The notes under the pieces: model-generated
The model's database searches: none
Seen by the model: only the letters and a program-made list of their open reading frames with translations
Told to the model about the DNA's origin: nothing
In this document: positions 1-8,595 of the stretch, one piece after another
How the letters are laid out: each line of letters starts with the position of its first letter
Position numbering within the stretch: the stretch's first letter is position 1
Made by a program: the position numbers and the translations under genes
Source: Chloroflexota bacterium
Lineage (GTDB): Bacteria > Chloroflexota > Anaerolineae > Anaerolineales > Villigracilaceae
Length of the DNA stretch: 64,000 nucleotides
Direction of reading: 5' to 3'
Assembly (NCBI GenBank): GCA_026390015.1
Contig: JAPLGS010000143.1
Location: 1 to 64,000 of the forward strand

Positions 1-140
1 GCGACTTGCTGAATGATTTCCTTCAATCGAATCTCTATGCCGTTCACAAGTACCTTGCGGCGATACTTTGGACAAAAAACAACATGGTACTTACAGGAGT
101 AGAAAATATGACGATTGCTTTTATAAGTTTGTGCATTCAT
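1..140 (-). CDS. IS200/IS605-type transposase TnpA (partial, N-terminal part only)
   Basis: About 46 codons are visible from an ATG at 138-140, and the gene runs off the window at base 1. The protein begins MNAQTYKSNRH and then has the stretch SCKYHVVFCPKYRRKVL, typical of the N-terminus of Y1-tyrosine transposases (the HxxFxPKYRRxVL region). The HUH motif and catalytic Tyr would lie further on, outside the window, so intactness cannot be judged. Confidence 0.75.
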   Translation of the reverse strand, partial: MNAQTYKSNRHIFYSCKYHVVFCPKYRRKVLVNGIEIRLKEIIQQV

Positions 141-224
141 AGCAACTAGTATACAGCTAATCGCTGTATACTACAAGCAAAACCGTTCCTTAGATATCCA
201 CCGCTAAAGCAGGGAGCTTTACGG
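1..224 (-). mobile_element. Terminal part of an IS200/IS605-family element
   Basis: The first 224 bases look like the left end of a single-strand-transposing IS200/IS605 element that continues beyond the window. They hold the 5' part of a TnpA gene (minus strand, start at 140) followed by two hairpins outside the gene. The first has 10-base perfect arms (148-157 and 163-172, core AGTATACAGC). The second is the imperfect palindrome at 201-224 with arms TAAAGC/GCTTTA. Subterminal hairpins that act as transposase recognition sites are typical of the family. The exact end base cannot be fixed without the other end. Confidence 0.7.
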
Positions 225-251
225 AACATTTGGTAAAATAAGGACACACAG

Positions 252-3017
252 ATGAAGATTACATTTTTAGGCGGCGCGGATGAAGTTGGTGCGAGCGGTA
301 TTTTGGTGGAAACCGCTGGTCGGCGCGTGCTGGTGGATTGCGGCATTCGCCCCTCGCCAAGATCGTATTGGGGGCTGGCGGCTGATCAACTGCCAGCGTT
401 GAGTCAAATTGAATCGGGTTCTGGAAAACTGGATGCCATTCTCGTTACCCACGCCCACACCGACCATACTGGCGCGCTGGAACTGGTGGTTGAACGGTAT
501 CCGGATACCCCCGTCTATGCCACTGCTCCCACGATGGCACTCACGCGTGTCCTGCATCAGGATGCGCGGCGTATCATGCAATCGCGGTTGGATGAGGAAG
601 GCGAACTGCCGCTTTTTGATGATGTCGCTGTCCAGCGGCTGATGTCTGCGCTGATTCCTGTTCCGTTCAAAACGCGGATTCCGCTGGCGGATGGGCTGGC
701 GGCTACATTTTTCCCAGCTGGGCATATTGCGGGCGCCGCTATGATCGGATTGGAATGCGACGAAGGGCGGCTGTTGATCAGCGGCGATGTTTCCATTTCG
801 CCTCAACGCACAGTGGACGGGGCGCAGTCGCCAGCGTTTCATCCCGATGCCATCATTCTCGAAAGCACATACGGCGGGCGGCTTCATTCCAACCGCGCCG
901 TTCAGGAACGCAACCTGATCGAGACGGTGGCGCAAGTCACAGCCGCCGATGGCAAAGTTCTGATTCCTGCTTTTGCCCTCGGTCGCGCTCAGGAAGTTTT
1001 GCTCATTCTCAACGAATACCAGCGGCGCGGTGAACTGCCTCCCGTGCCTGTTTGGGCAGATGGCATGGTGCGTACCATTTGTCAGGCGTACCCCAGTTTT
1101 GGCGAGGCGCTGCCTCTCGCGCTTCAGGAACAAAATAGCCAGTTTTTCAACGAACGCATCCGCCCGATTGCGAACAGTGAACAGCGCAACGCCCTCATCT
1201 GGAATCCGGGCGCGGCAATCATTGTTTCCAGTTCGGGCATGTTGGCGGGCGGACCGTCGCTCTCGTATGCCCGCGCGCTTGCGCCCAAACCGCAGAACGC
1301 TATTTTGCTCACTGGCTATCAAGACGAGGAATCTCCTGGTCGCCGTTTGCAGGAGTTGACCGAGCGTGGTTCTGGAAGCATCCGCCTCGGCAAGGACAAG
1401 GTGAATGTCCAGTGTCTGCTTGGAACCTACTCGCTGTCTGCCCACGCCGACGAAGCGCAACTCATCAGCCTGACCGAAACCCTCAACCCTGAGCATGTTT
1501 TTCTCGTTCACGGAGATGCCTCCGCCCGACAGAGTCTCGAAAAAGCTCTCAGCCAACGCGGGCGCATTGTTCATCTGCCACGCGCCGGGCAAACGGTGGA
1601 ATTAAAGTTTGAGCGCAAATCCCGTTTCCAAAAGCCAGACTCAACCGATGACCCGCGCGCGCATTGGGCTGAACTCAGCCGTCAGCGCCGCGAGAAAATG
1701 GCTGATTTTGCGGATGCGCTGGGGAAGTGGATTCTCATCAAAGGCGATGATGCGGCTGTGGGGCTTTGCCTAGCTTTGGAAAGTGATCATCTCTGGCTGG
1801 AGGTTGCTCCCGGTTTGGGACAGTCTGTCTACCCTGAATCAGTGCTCGCTGTCCTCGGCGAAACTCCCCCGTCAGATTTATCCGCCCATCAACTGCGTCC
1901 CCTCAGAACAACCATCATGGAGCCGAATCAAGCAATGGCGGTTGCCAACGGAACTTTTCCGCCCGCCGTGCGCCTGCGAAAAAGCGGCTACCGCCTGGCG
2001 GAGCATATCCTCACCCTGACCTTTGACTTCCCCGATGCGGCTGGCAAACACTACTCCGACTTGATTTCAGCCCTGCGCGAGGAGACTGGCTGGCAAGTTG
2101 AAATCACACCCGAAACGAATCAGGCGGCGCTGAATGCACTCGTGCGCGAGTTGCAGCCCAGTGGCTGGCAAATTGTCAAAGGTCCCGCCATTTACCGTGA
2201 CCAAAAAAGTGTGGCTGTATCTCTTGCCCCTTTCTCTTTTTTGAATGGCGATGTTGATGAAATCTGCGACCAGTTTTTTGAAATCAGCGGCTGGGAACTG
2301 GACATCACGGAAGGGACTCAGCAGGTTGCGTCAATTTCCGCCATTCCCAGCGGCGTGCAAATGGAAATCAACGCGGCGTATGCCCATATCAAATCTGCTT
2401 TGGAAGGCAGCACGCTTTATCGCACCAGTTTGAAAGGTGATGAAATTGTGCTGTCGTTTATTTCGCGCCAGGTTGCGGAGCGGTATCAGGAACAACTCGA
2501 AGTTCTTGCTTCACAAACTGGCTGGCGGTTGGCTGTTAATCCGCAGCCCAATCAAGGAGCGATTCTCGAAGTTGCGCGCGCAATGCTTGCCAAAGCGGGA
2601 TTCTCAATTACGAAGGGTCCCAGTATTTATCTCGAAAAAGCCGAGGTCAGCGTGGTTGTGGCAGGCTTACCCGAAGCGGAGAAAATGCTTGGGGTGATAG
2701 AATCATTTATCAGCGAGACAGGGTTCCGTCTTGTCGTCCCATTCCAAACTCCCAAAGTGGAAAATCATCCAAACAGCAAACCCGCCAACAGTGTCGAGAT
2801 CCAAATCAACCGCATTCGATTACCGCGTTCCATGCAAGCCTTGAGCCTTGACCCCGCCAAATTGGAAAAAGCTATTGAACGCGCCCGACGGATGGGAATT
2901 ACGCCGCCCATTCAAGTGCGCCGCGCCGCCGATGGTTACATTTTGACCGACGGACTTTTCCGCCTGCGTGCCGCCGAAGTCCTGGGCTTGGAACGCATTC
3001 CAGCCATAATTGAGTAA
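252..3017 (+). CDS. Beta-CASP metallo-beta-lactamase nuclease with C-terminal repeat and ParB-like extension
   Basis: A 921-residue protein. Residues 1 to about 455 form a metallo-beta-lactamase/beta-CASP RNase core: the metal site THAHTDHTG, a later His in PAGHIAG, an Asp in LISGDVS, motif A in LESTYGG, motif B in AFALGR and motif C in LSAHADE, followed by VHGD. This predicts a zinc-dependent RNA nuclease of the CPSF73/RNase J-like group. The second half is unusual. Two related segments of about 65 residues (near 596-658 and 741-803; each has ETGW/QTGW, then NQ.A, then KGP.IY) are spaced about 145 residues apart. The last 68 residues resemble a ParB/sulfiredoxin-type fold (IRLPRS, PIQVRR, DGLFRLRAAEVLG). 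The ATG at 252 follows AAGGACACACAG. It is a stand-alone gene next to an IS end. Confidence 0.8.
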   Translation: MKITFLGGADEVGASGILVETAGRRVLVDCGIRPSPRSYWGLAADQLPALSQIESGSGKLDAILVTHAHTDHTGALELVVERYPDTPVYATAPTMALTRVLHQDARRIMQSRLDEEGELPLFDDVAVQRLMSALIPVPFKTRIPLADGLAATFFPAGHIAGAAMIGLECDEGRLLISGDVSISPQRTVDGAQSPAFHPDAIILESTYGGRLHSNRAVQERNLIETVAQVTAADGKVLIPAFALGRAQEVLLILNEYQRRGELPPVPVWADGMVRTICQAYPSFGEALPLALQEQNSQFFNERIRPIANSEQRNALIWNPGAAIIVSSSGMLAGGPSLSYARALAPKPQNAILLTGYQDEESPGRRLQELTERGSGSIRLGKDKVNVQCLLGTYSLSAHADEAQLISLTETLNPEHVFLVHGDASARQSLEKALSQRGRIVHLPRAGQTVELKFERKSRFQKPDSTDDPRAHWAELSRQRREKMADFADALGKWILIKGDDAAVGLCLALESDHLWLEVAPGLGQSVYPESVLAVLGETPPSDLSAHQLRPLRTTIMEPNQAMAVANGTFPPAVRLRKSGYRLAEHILTLTFDFPDAAGKHYSDLISALREETGWQVEITPETNQAALNALVRELQPSGWQIVKGPAIYRDQKSVAVSLAPFSFLNGDVDEICDQFFEISGWELDITEGTQQVASISAIPSGVQMEINAAYAHIKSALEGSTLYRTSLKGDEIVLSFISRQVAERYQEQLEVLASQTGWRLAVNPQPNQGAILEVARAMLAKAGFSITKGPSIYLEKAEVSVVVAGLPEAEKMLGVIESFISETGFRLVVPFQTPKVENHPNSKPANSVEIQINRIRLPRSMQALSLDPAKLEKAIERARRMGITPPIQVRRAADGYILTDGLFRLRAAEVLGLERIPAIIE

Positions 3018-3039
3018 GGGAGTTTCTCAAGATTGCATA

Positions 3040-3210
3040 ATGGAACCGCGCTGGACATTGCCTAGCCGCATGGAAAATAATTTCATGGCTTGGAACGTAA
3101 TGCTCAACGGTTCCATCGTGGATGCCCGCCGCCTGCCGCGTCACTTGCAAGAAGAAGCCTATCGCAAGGGATTGATTCCCTATCTGCCGCTAGAAAAAGA
3201 TGGCGAGTGA
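3040..3210 (+). CDS. Small protein of unknown function
   Basis: An open frame of 56 codons from ATG 3040, 22 bases after the nuclease gene. The sequence ([17 protein letters not shown], then GLIPYLP) has the feel of a conserved C-terminal tail rather than noise, but I do not recognise a family. It ends about 10 bases before the point where the rarA remnant on the other strand loses similarity, so it may itself be the surviving end of a larger gene. A spaced GGGAG lies upstream. Low confidence. Confidence 0.35.
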   Translation: MEPRWTLPSRMENNFMAWNVMLNGSIVDARRLPRHLQEEAYRKGLIPYLPLEKDGE

Positions 3211-3220
3211 TAAAACCTTT

Positions 3221-3403
3221 CCACAAAATGATGGACGAGAAAAGTTTATCCGCTTCGATGGCTCGCCGCAGAAGTTTGCCTTGGCCCACGATATGTTCCT
3301 GCCCGATGTATTCATCCAAAGTGCGCGGACGCATCCGCGCGGCGAGCGGGGCTTCGCTTTTTAATCGCTCGTGCATGGCATGGTCAAATAGGTCGTTGGA
3401 CAT
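3221..3403 (-). pseudogene. Truncated rarA/mgsA (replication-associated recombination AAA+ ATPase), N-terminal remnant
   Basis: Reading from an ATG at 3403, the first 61 residues match the N-terminus of RarA/MgsA-type clamp-loader-like ATPases: [19 protein letters not shown], then [12 protein letters not shown] and SSIILW. In intact proteins SSIILW leads straight into the Walker A loop GPPGTGKTT. Here it breaks off at that point and continues into unrelated residues, so the ATPase is lost. The open frame continues to 3104, but that part is fusion debris. This is a deletion or recombination remnant; the rest of rarA is not in the window. Confidence 0.75.
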
Positions 3404-3427
3404 GGTTTGATTATAACAACAAGAAAT

Positions 3428-3455
3428 AATATGGGCCGCTTTCGCGGCCCATATT
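3428..3455 (-). terminator. Hairpin terminator after the 3459-4373 gene
   Basis: Arms 3428-3439 and 3444-3455 pair over 12 bases (core GGGCCGC/GCGGCCC, loop TTTC) directly past the stop codon of the membrane-protein gene. On the minus strand the stem is followed by ATTATTTCTTGTT, a weak U-rich tail. It also separates this gene from the convergent small plus-strand ORF. Confidence 0.6.
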
Positions 3456-3458
3456 AAT

Positions 3459-4373
3459 CTATCCTTTTTCTGTTTTCTTCGCAGTTTGCCCGGATTTCAA
3501 GCGGAGCAATTTATTCAACACATCGAACCAGAAGGGCGCGCCCAGTGACGAGGCCGACCCGGTAAGAAATATACCGAGTACTTTGAGTCCGAATCCGTTT
3601 ATATCTTGGGGCGTGGATTTTTCATCCCAGCCGACCGGCAGGGATAATTCGTTCAGTTTGTCCTGAATTCCCGTAACGCTAAAACTCTCTTCGGGGTTGA
3701 TGTTTCCCGCCTGCGCGACAATTGCCTGACGCAGGGTTGGGTCACGCCAGAGTTGATTGACTATGGCTACAGAGTCGACGTTGAAAACCAATGCAAGCAC
3801 AAATCCCAGGGTTAGCGCGATCATGGACGCGTATTTTCTATATAAGATCGTGGCCTGTTCCATATTGGAGTTAAACCAATCTTCAACATTTCCGCGATAC
3901 TCGGCAAGTGTTGTTTCCACATTTGTTGTTTCTTCATCCAGTTTGGGAACAAGGTATTTTAGCGTTCGCGCAAAAATGTGATTCTTGTTTTCCATATATT
4001 TCATGCTGTCTTGAATACTGTCCACCATGGCGGCCAGACTCAGTGTGCCTGCAGGAATGTCACTCCCAGATTTGCCCGCGTTCAGAAAAATATCAACAGC
4101 GGCTTTGGCAAAAATGGGATTTGGAATATTGGTTGGGTTTCGCTTTTTACCCCAAATTGTTTTCGTAGCTAGTGACTCAATTAATGGATGTTTGTAGAAT
4201 TGCATCACCATGGTACGGTCCTTGAACATTTCTTGAAGCCTTTGTTCAAGAAATGTTGCGCGCCAGTTTAGCACTTCCATGATCGCTTCCTGGATCTGAC
4301 TGGTTGCCATGCTGATGATGAGCCAGGTTACAACCAATCCTATGGCTACTTCGAGAATAGCGTCTAGTTGCAT
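3459..4373 (-). CDS. Conserved membrane protein of unknown function
   Basis: 304 residues with a hydrophobic N-terminal segment (about 7-25), a second membrane segment (about 187-203, [14 protein letters not shown]) and a third near the C-terminus (about 265-285) ending in the motif [18 protein letters not shown] associate that C-terminal motif with a widespread family of uncharacterised bacterial membrane proteins. The region between TM1 and TM2 is long, soluble and alpha-helical. The ATG at 4373 has a good AAGGAG seven bases upstream. A terminator follows the stop. Function unknown. Confidence 0.7.
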   Translation of the reverse strand: MQLDAILEVAIGLVVTWLIISMATSQIQEAIMEVLNWRATFLEQRLQEMFKDRTMVMQFYKHPLIESLATKTIWGKKRNPTNIPNPIFAKAAVDIFLNAGKSGSDIPAGTLSLAAMVDSIQDSMKYMENKNHIFARTLKYLVPKLDEETTNVETTLAEYRGNVEDWFNSNMEQATILYRKYASMIALTLGFVLALVFNVDSVAIVNQLWRDPTLRQAIVAQAGNINPEESFSVTGIQDKLNELSLPVGWDEKSTPQDINGFGLKVLGIFLTGSASSLGAPFWFDVLNKLLRLKSGQTAKKTEKG

Positions 4374-4458
4374 GTTGTTCTCCTTGTGCTGATGATATGA
4401 AATAACGGGTCAAAAGAAAATTATGTGCAGGGATAATTTCAAAACGCATCGCAAGCGT

Positions 4459-5370
4459 TCAGGCGTTTGGAGTTTCCTTTTGTGTTTGCAGATGAGATTG
4501 ATTGACGATGTAAATTCCCGCCAAAGCCACCGCGCCGCCGATCCATTGCGTGGCGTTGGGAATCTCGCCAAGCATGGGAATTGCTAAAATGGTGGTCAGG
4601 ATGGGCTGTCCGATCAGCGTGGGGGATACAACCGATGCGGGCAAATGTCCAAGCGAGTAGGTGATCGCGAGATAGCCGACCATTTGAGAAACAACCGCTG
4701 TCACGAAAAAGATGATCCAGGTTTGGGTGGAATAACCCGTGAAGGAATTTCCCAAGATAAGATTCAAAAAGAATATCGCGATCGTAGCGCTCACGCCAAC
4801 CAGCCATGTGTAGCGGAACGGGTCAATATGTTTTCGTCCGCGCTGCGTGGTGAGTTGATAGAATGCGTAAAAGATCGCCGCGCTGCTTGCCATTAGGTCG
4901 CCGATGCCAAGAGTGGGGTGGCGCAGGAAGTCGCTGCCCATGACGAATGCCGCGCCGGTCAGTGCGATGATGAGTCCAACCCAAAAAACTCTTCGAAATT
5001 TTTCGCGGAATATGATGAGCGCGAACAATGCAACCCACAACGGCGATGTGTTGCCAAGCAAGGTTGCATTGGCGGCGGTTGTAAATTTCAAAGAGGAATT
5101 CCACAATGCAAAATCGAACGCGGTGAAGATGCCTGCCCATAATGGAAAGATCAGATATTTTTTATCAAGGGGTTCGAGTTGTTTTTGTTGCCGAATAAAA
5201 AGCGGAGTGAGAAAGATCGTGGAAATTAGCAAACGATAAAAACCGGTGATCGGGCCTGGCGCCTCTGCCCAGCGCACGAACATGGCCGAAAGGCTGAGCG
5301 CACTAATCCCGATCGTGAGCGCGATGTATGGAAGGAATTTATTAGACACTTGAAGATTGTACCCCCACAT
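4459..5370 (-). CDS. EamA/DMT-family transporter
   Basis: About 303 residues with ten predicted membrane helices in two halves, each an EamA repeat. Typical landmarks are SAMFVRWAEAPGPITGFYR in the first half, ANATLLGNTSPLWVALFA before the mid-point, and SVVSPTLIGQPILTTILAIPMLGE in the second. The family exports or imports small metabolites (amino acids, nucleotides, sugars); no substrate can be named. The open frame extends upstream to 5478 but would overlap the next gene. ATG 5370 places the start just before the first helix and 16 bases after the HAD gene, and is preferred. Confidence 0.75.
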   Translation of the reverse strand: MWGYNLQVSNKFLPYIALTIGISALSLSAMFVRWAEAPGPITGFYRLLISTIFLTPLFIRQQKQLEPLDKKYLIFPLWAGIFTAFDFALWNSSLKFTTAANATLLGNTSPLWVALFALIIFREKFRRVFWVGLIIALTGAAFVMGSDFLRHPTLGIGDLMASSAAIFYAFYQLTTQRGRKHIDPFRYTWLVGVSATIAIFFLNLILGNSFTGYSTQTWIIFFVTAVVSQMVGYLAITYSLGHLPASVVSPTLIGQPILTTILAIPMLGEIPNATQWIGGAVALAGIYIVNQSHLQTQKETPNA

Positions 5371-5386
5371 TGATGGATGAACTGTG

Positions 5387-6130
5387 TCAGATGCGTGGGA
5401 AGTTGAGCTGTTCAAGGGCAGGCAAAAGTTCATTAAGACCGGGCAGGCTAAAGTCAGGTTCGATGCGCTGTTTTTCATCTGAAGTAAATTTTGCGCGGCG
5501 TGTGAGCCAGATCGTTCGCATGTTCAAAGCTTTTGCGCCATAAATATCCGCTTGTAAATTGTCGCCGATCATCACGGCTTCTTCGGGCGCGATGTTCCAT
5601 TGCGCGAGCGCGATCTCAAACGCCCGCGGATGCGGCTTGCGATAATAGCACGCGGCCGAGGTCAGTACAAAATCAAAATACGGGCGAATACCAAAACTGC
5701 CAACGAGTGTCTGTACATCTTTATCGTCGCCGGCGTTCGAGAAAATTCCGAGTTGATAATTTTTGGATATAAGTTTTTGGAGAGTATCGAGCGCGTCATT
5801 TTCAGGCACCCAGTTTTTTTGTGTGACGGAGAACATCGCGTCCAGCGCGGACCTGAGAATTGATTCGGCGACTTCGGCATGTCCCAACTCTTTTAGCAGT
5901 TCGCGTAAAACAAAATGATAGGTGGTCTCTTGAAGATCTTTATCACGTTGTTCATAATATTTATGTAATTGTGCGCGAAATATTCTCGTGTCTAACTGGA
6001 TGTGATGTTCGTGTAATTTTTGCGTGAGGGTTTGATCTGCGCGTTCAAGCGTGGACGCCCAATCTTCGCGCGCGTACATCAGCGTGCCGCCAAGATCAAA
6101 GAGGATGTGCCGAATGGGTGAAGCGTTCAT
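5387..6130 (-). CDS. HAD-superfamily hydrolase
   Basis: 247 residues. Motif I is FDLGGTL: the nucleophile Asp is kept but the usual second Asp (general acid/base) is Gly. Motif II is the Ser in IFSNAGD, motif III the Lys in RKPHP, and motif IV is GDNLQADIYGA. A helical cap lies between motifs I and II. The closest general match is the YjjG/phosphoglycolate-phosphatase-like group. The DxGGT variant is common in uncharacterised HAD proteins, so activity is likely but the substrate is unknown. It lies 16 bases upstream of the EamA transporter, possibly in one transcript. Confidence 0.75.
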   Translation of the reverse strand: MNASPIRHILFDLGGTLMYAREDWASTLERADQTLTQKLHEHHIQLDTRIFRAQLHKYYEQRDKDLQETTYHFVLRELLKELGHAEVAESILRSALDAMFSVTQKNWVPENDALDTLQKLISKNYQLGIFSNAGDDKDVQTLVGSFGIRPYFDFVLTSAACYYRKPHPRAFEIALAQWNIAPEEAVMIGDNLQADIYGAKALNMRTIWLTRRAKFTSDEKQRIEPDFSLPGLNELLPALEQLNFPRI

Positions 6131-6194
6131 CTGGATTGGTATACCCTGACAGCCGCTTTACGTAAAGGGGATATTTGGTGCGTGTCGAGTATGG

Positions 6195-6971
6195 CTAGCC
6201 TGCGCCTTTGAGATAAATTCCTGTTGGATCCAACTCTTCGCGTAAAATTTTCAATTCCTTTTTTTTGATCGGTTCGGTCACTCGTACTTGCGCGGCAACT
6301 TTCAGATCCCAGCCAGTGTTGGCTTTGGCTTCTTCAACGGTTTTGCCTGGGTGCAGCGCGGTCAGGATCATTTCACCGTTTTCGTCTGGTTCGAGCATGC
6401 CAATATCTGTCACGACGCCGACCATTCCTCTGCCGCGCAGGCCGGCATTTTCACGGTCGCCTTTGCCGCCAATAAATCCAGCCGAGGTCATGAATTCCAC
6501 TTTTTCAGGGAAACGTCGTTTTTGATGCGGAGTCATAATGTAACAGCGATTTGCCCACGCGGCGATTTCCTGCGAACCGCCCGAGCCGGGCAAACGTACT
6601 TTTGGATGTTCATATCCGCCAATGACTGTGGCGTTGATATTGCCGTACTTGTCAATTTGAGCGCCGCCCATGAAACCCACATCCACGTTGCCACGCTGCA
6701 GGTAATTTGCGAAAATATCATACATGCTGACAACTGACAGCGAGCCGCTCACGAGAGTTGGGTCGCCGATGGAAAGCGGCAGGCGTTCGGGTTCCGCGCC
6801 GATCACGCCTGCTTCGTAGATCATCACCAGGTTTGGAGCGTGTGTCCGTTTGGCTAAATTACAGGCAAGGTTGGGTTGGCCCACGCCGACAAAAACTACA
6901 TCGCCATCTTTAAGCAGGCGCGCAGCGTTGACGATCATCAACTCGGCGGAGGAATAGGTTGTTTTGGTCAT
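6195..6971 (-). CDS. Class I CoA-transferase, beta subunit (glutaconate/3-oxoacid CoA-transferase type)
   Basis: 258 residues of the GctB/PcaJ/AtoA type. The catalytic-Glu region reads YEAGVIGAEPERLP, and GGAQIDKYGNINATVIG and LPGSGGSQEIAAW are family landmarks. Such enzymes move CoA between acids and need an alpha subunit. No alpha subunit is adjacent; the only one in the window is at 49217-50119, 42 kb away at the other side of the aromatic-degradation block. A clear AAGGAG precedes the ATG. The substrate cannot be told; a dicarboxylic acid from aromatic ring cleavage (glutarate or pimelate type) is a reasonable guess from context only. Confidence 0.8.
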   Translation of the reverse strand: MTKTTYSSAELMIVNAARLLKDGDVVFVGVGQPNLACNLAKRTHAPNLVMIYEAGVIGAEPERLPLSIGDPTLVSGSLSVVSMYDIFANYLQRGNVDVGFMGGAQIDKYGNINATVIGGYEHPKVRLPGSGGSQEIAAWANRCYIMTPHQKRRFPEKVEFMTSAGFIGGKGDRENAGLRGRGMVGVVTDIGMLEPDENGEMILTALHPGKTVEEAKANTGWDLKVAAQVRVTEPIKKKELKILREELDPTGIYLKGAG

Positions 6972-6998
6972 GGGTTTTCTCCTTGAAGGTGAAAATTT

Positions 6999-7850
6999 TT
7001 AAAAGTCTGTAAGAAAATTTTGTATGAGCTCAAGTATTTTTTGCGGATGTTCCAACGCGACCAGATGCGTGGCTCTTTCGATCGTTTCGATGCGAATGGA
7101 TGGATTGAGGTGTTTTACTTTACGTGCGGTGCTTTTCCAAAATGTGTCTGTTTCCGCGCCGCGAATAATAAGTGTCGGGACTTTTAACTTCGGCAATGCG
7201 CGCCATATTTCCATATCGTTCCAGATACTGGCATAGTATATGCGCGATTCCCATTCCGGGCTATAGATCAGTTGGTAGCCGCCGTTCTCTTTGGGGCTTG
7301 TTATTCCTTCGATATAGGCGCGCAAGGCATCATCGTCCAAATATTTGAAGGCGGGACGATTCCGATATCTCTTAAATAAAAGATCAAGATCCTCAAATTC
7401 GCGTCGGCGGTACAGGGTGGATGTGATATGCGGATGAAGGCGATGCGCGAAATTGAAAGTGAGTGAGATCTTCCAAAGCGCGATGTAGGATGGTGGAAGC
7501 AGAACAGGGTCAATAAGAATGAGGTGTTGGAATTTTTGTGGTTGGCGCAGCGCGGCTCTCAAAGCAGCGATCCCGCCCATCGAATGGCCGAGGACAGTTA
7601 TCGGTGCGCCTGATTCGTTTTCATCCAAAAAACGGAGCAGGTCTTCGCTAAGGAGAGTCCAATCGTGAAAGCCTTCTGGATGGCTATCTTCCCATAACGG
7701 GCGCTGGAGCATGGCCGTGACATGAGTGCTCTTTGCAAGCCGCGCAAGTAACGGACGATAACAGGCCGGCGGATAGCCGTTGGCATGTAAAAATAACAGG
7801 TTGAGACCATCGCCTCCGAAATCCTGCGATGGAATGTGTGATATAGGCAT
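6999..7850 (-). CDS. Alpha/beta-hydrolase
   Basis: 283 residues from ATG 7850. An upstream extension of the frame to 7988 looks non-coding because the family begins around the LLFLHANGYP strand/oxyanion segment. The catalytic triad is visible: Ser in GHSMGG, Asp in RGAETD, His in ATHLVALE. The protein has no signal peptide and is probably cytosolic. It could be an esterase or a C-C hydrolase; the substrate is unknown. It lies 27 bases upstream of the CoA-transferase beta subunit on the same strand, so the two may be co-transcribed. Confidence 0.7.
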   Translation of the reverse strand: MPISHIPSQDFGGDGLNLLFLHANGYPPACYRPLLARLAKSTHVTAMLQRPLWEDSHPEGFHDWTLLSEDLLRFLDENESGAPITVLGHSMGGIAALRAALRQPQKFQHLILIDPVLLPPSYIALWKISLTFNFAHRLHPHITSTLYRRREFEDLDLLFKRYRNRPAFKYLDDDALRAYIEGITSPKENGGYQLIYSPEWESRIYYASIWNDMEIWRALPKLKVPTLIIRGAETDTFWKSTARKVKHLNPSIRIETIERATHLVALEHPQKILELIQNFLTDF

Positions 7851-8007
7851 GGTGTTCTTCGTGAACTTTCGAAATGATATTTTTCTTGCCAAGTATAGAG
7901 GTCTATTGTGCCAGAAGACTTGCGTGTAATCAAGGGATTTGTTAAGATCTAATTTTCCCCAATTCCTGTAATGCGGGAAGTCCCCCATTCTATTTGATAT
8001 TGGTTGA

Positions 8008-8553
8008 TTATGCCATCAGAGCCTTCGCCAGCTCGTCTGCAATGCGCAGATATTTTTCGTGAGTTTCATCTTCATTCTCAATGCGATTAAAATCCGCCAT
8101 CAATTGTTGATGTTGTTCAACGGGAATAATGTCATCCGCCATCGGGAAGAGGACATTATCCTCCTTTTGAATATGTTCGCGTAATAGCGTTGTGTAGTCC
8201 AGTGCATTTTTGGCAATTTGTGATAACCCTGTCGCGTCGCCTCCCTGAACCCGCTCGGCGCCTTCTATCATGGCGCGCGTCAGGCGGCGGCCTTCTTCAT
8301 GATCTGCTAACATCATGCCTACGGGGCCAGCATCTTGCGGCATTCCATTTGCTTCCAATGCCACAAAGAGGATTCCCTCTTCTTTTTTATGATGGCATCC
8401 ATCCGCAAAATTCTTAATAAAGTCAGCCGCAGTGAAAAAGAAATCCATCGGAATCAGCTGGCCTTCCAAAATCCGATTTGCGGCTGTCTCCAACGACTCC
8501 AATACTTTTTCTATAACGCGATGTTCTTCCATTAATATTTCTGTAGCTTTCAT
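8008..8553 (-). CDS. Hemerythrin-like di-iron protein (HHE domain)
   Basis: 181 residues, all helical. The iron-ligand pattern of hemerythrin HHE cation-binding domains is present: His in MEEHRVIEK, His in GCHHKKEEG followed by Glu, His in LADHEEGRR, and His/Glu in LREHIQKEDNVLFPMAD. Such proteins bind oxygen or NO, or act in iron and oxidative-stress handling; in an anaerobe, protection of oxygen-sensitive enzymes is the usual suggestion. It sits at the downstream end of the aromatic-degradation block, 43 bases after the LeuB-like gene, so it may share its transcript. Confidence 0.8.
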   Translation of the reverse strand: MKATEILMEEHRVIEKVLESLETAANRILEGQLIPMDFFFTAADFIKNFADGCHHKKEEGILFVALEANGMPQDAGPVGMMLADHEEGRRLTRAMIEGAERVQGGDATGLSQIAKNALDYTTLLREHIQKEDNVLFPMADDIIPVEQHQQLMADFNRIENEDETHEKYLRIADELAKALMA

Positions 8554-8595
8554 AGGATTTATTCCTTTTTGATTATCTTCTGCGCGATTTATTTA

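Noticed and set aside
267-1592. Long minus-strand ORF of 441 codons
   Set aside because: It lies wholly opposite the conserved nuclease core, which has all catalytic motifs; the antisense frame resembles no protein.
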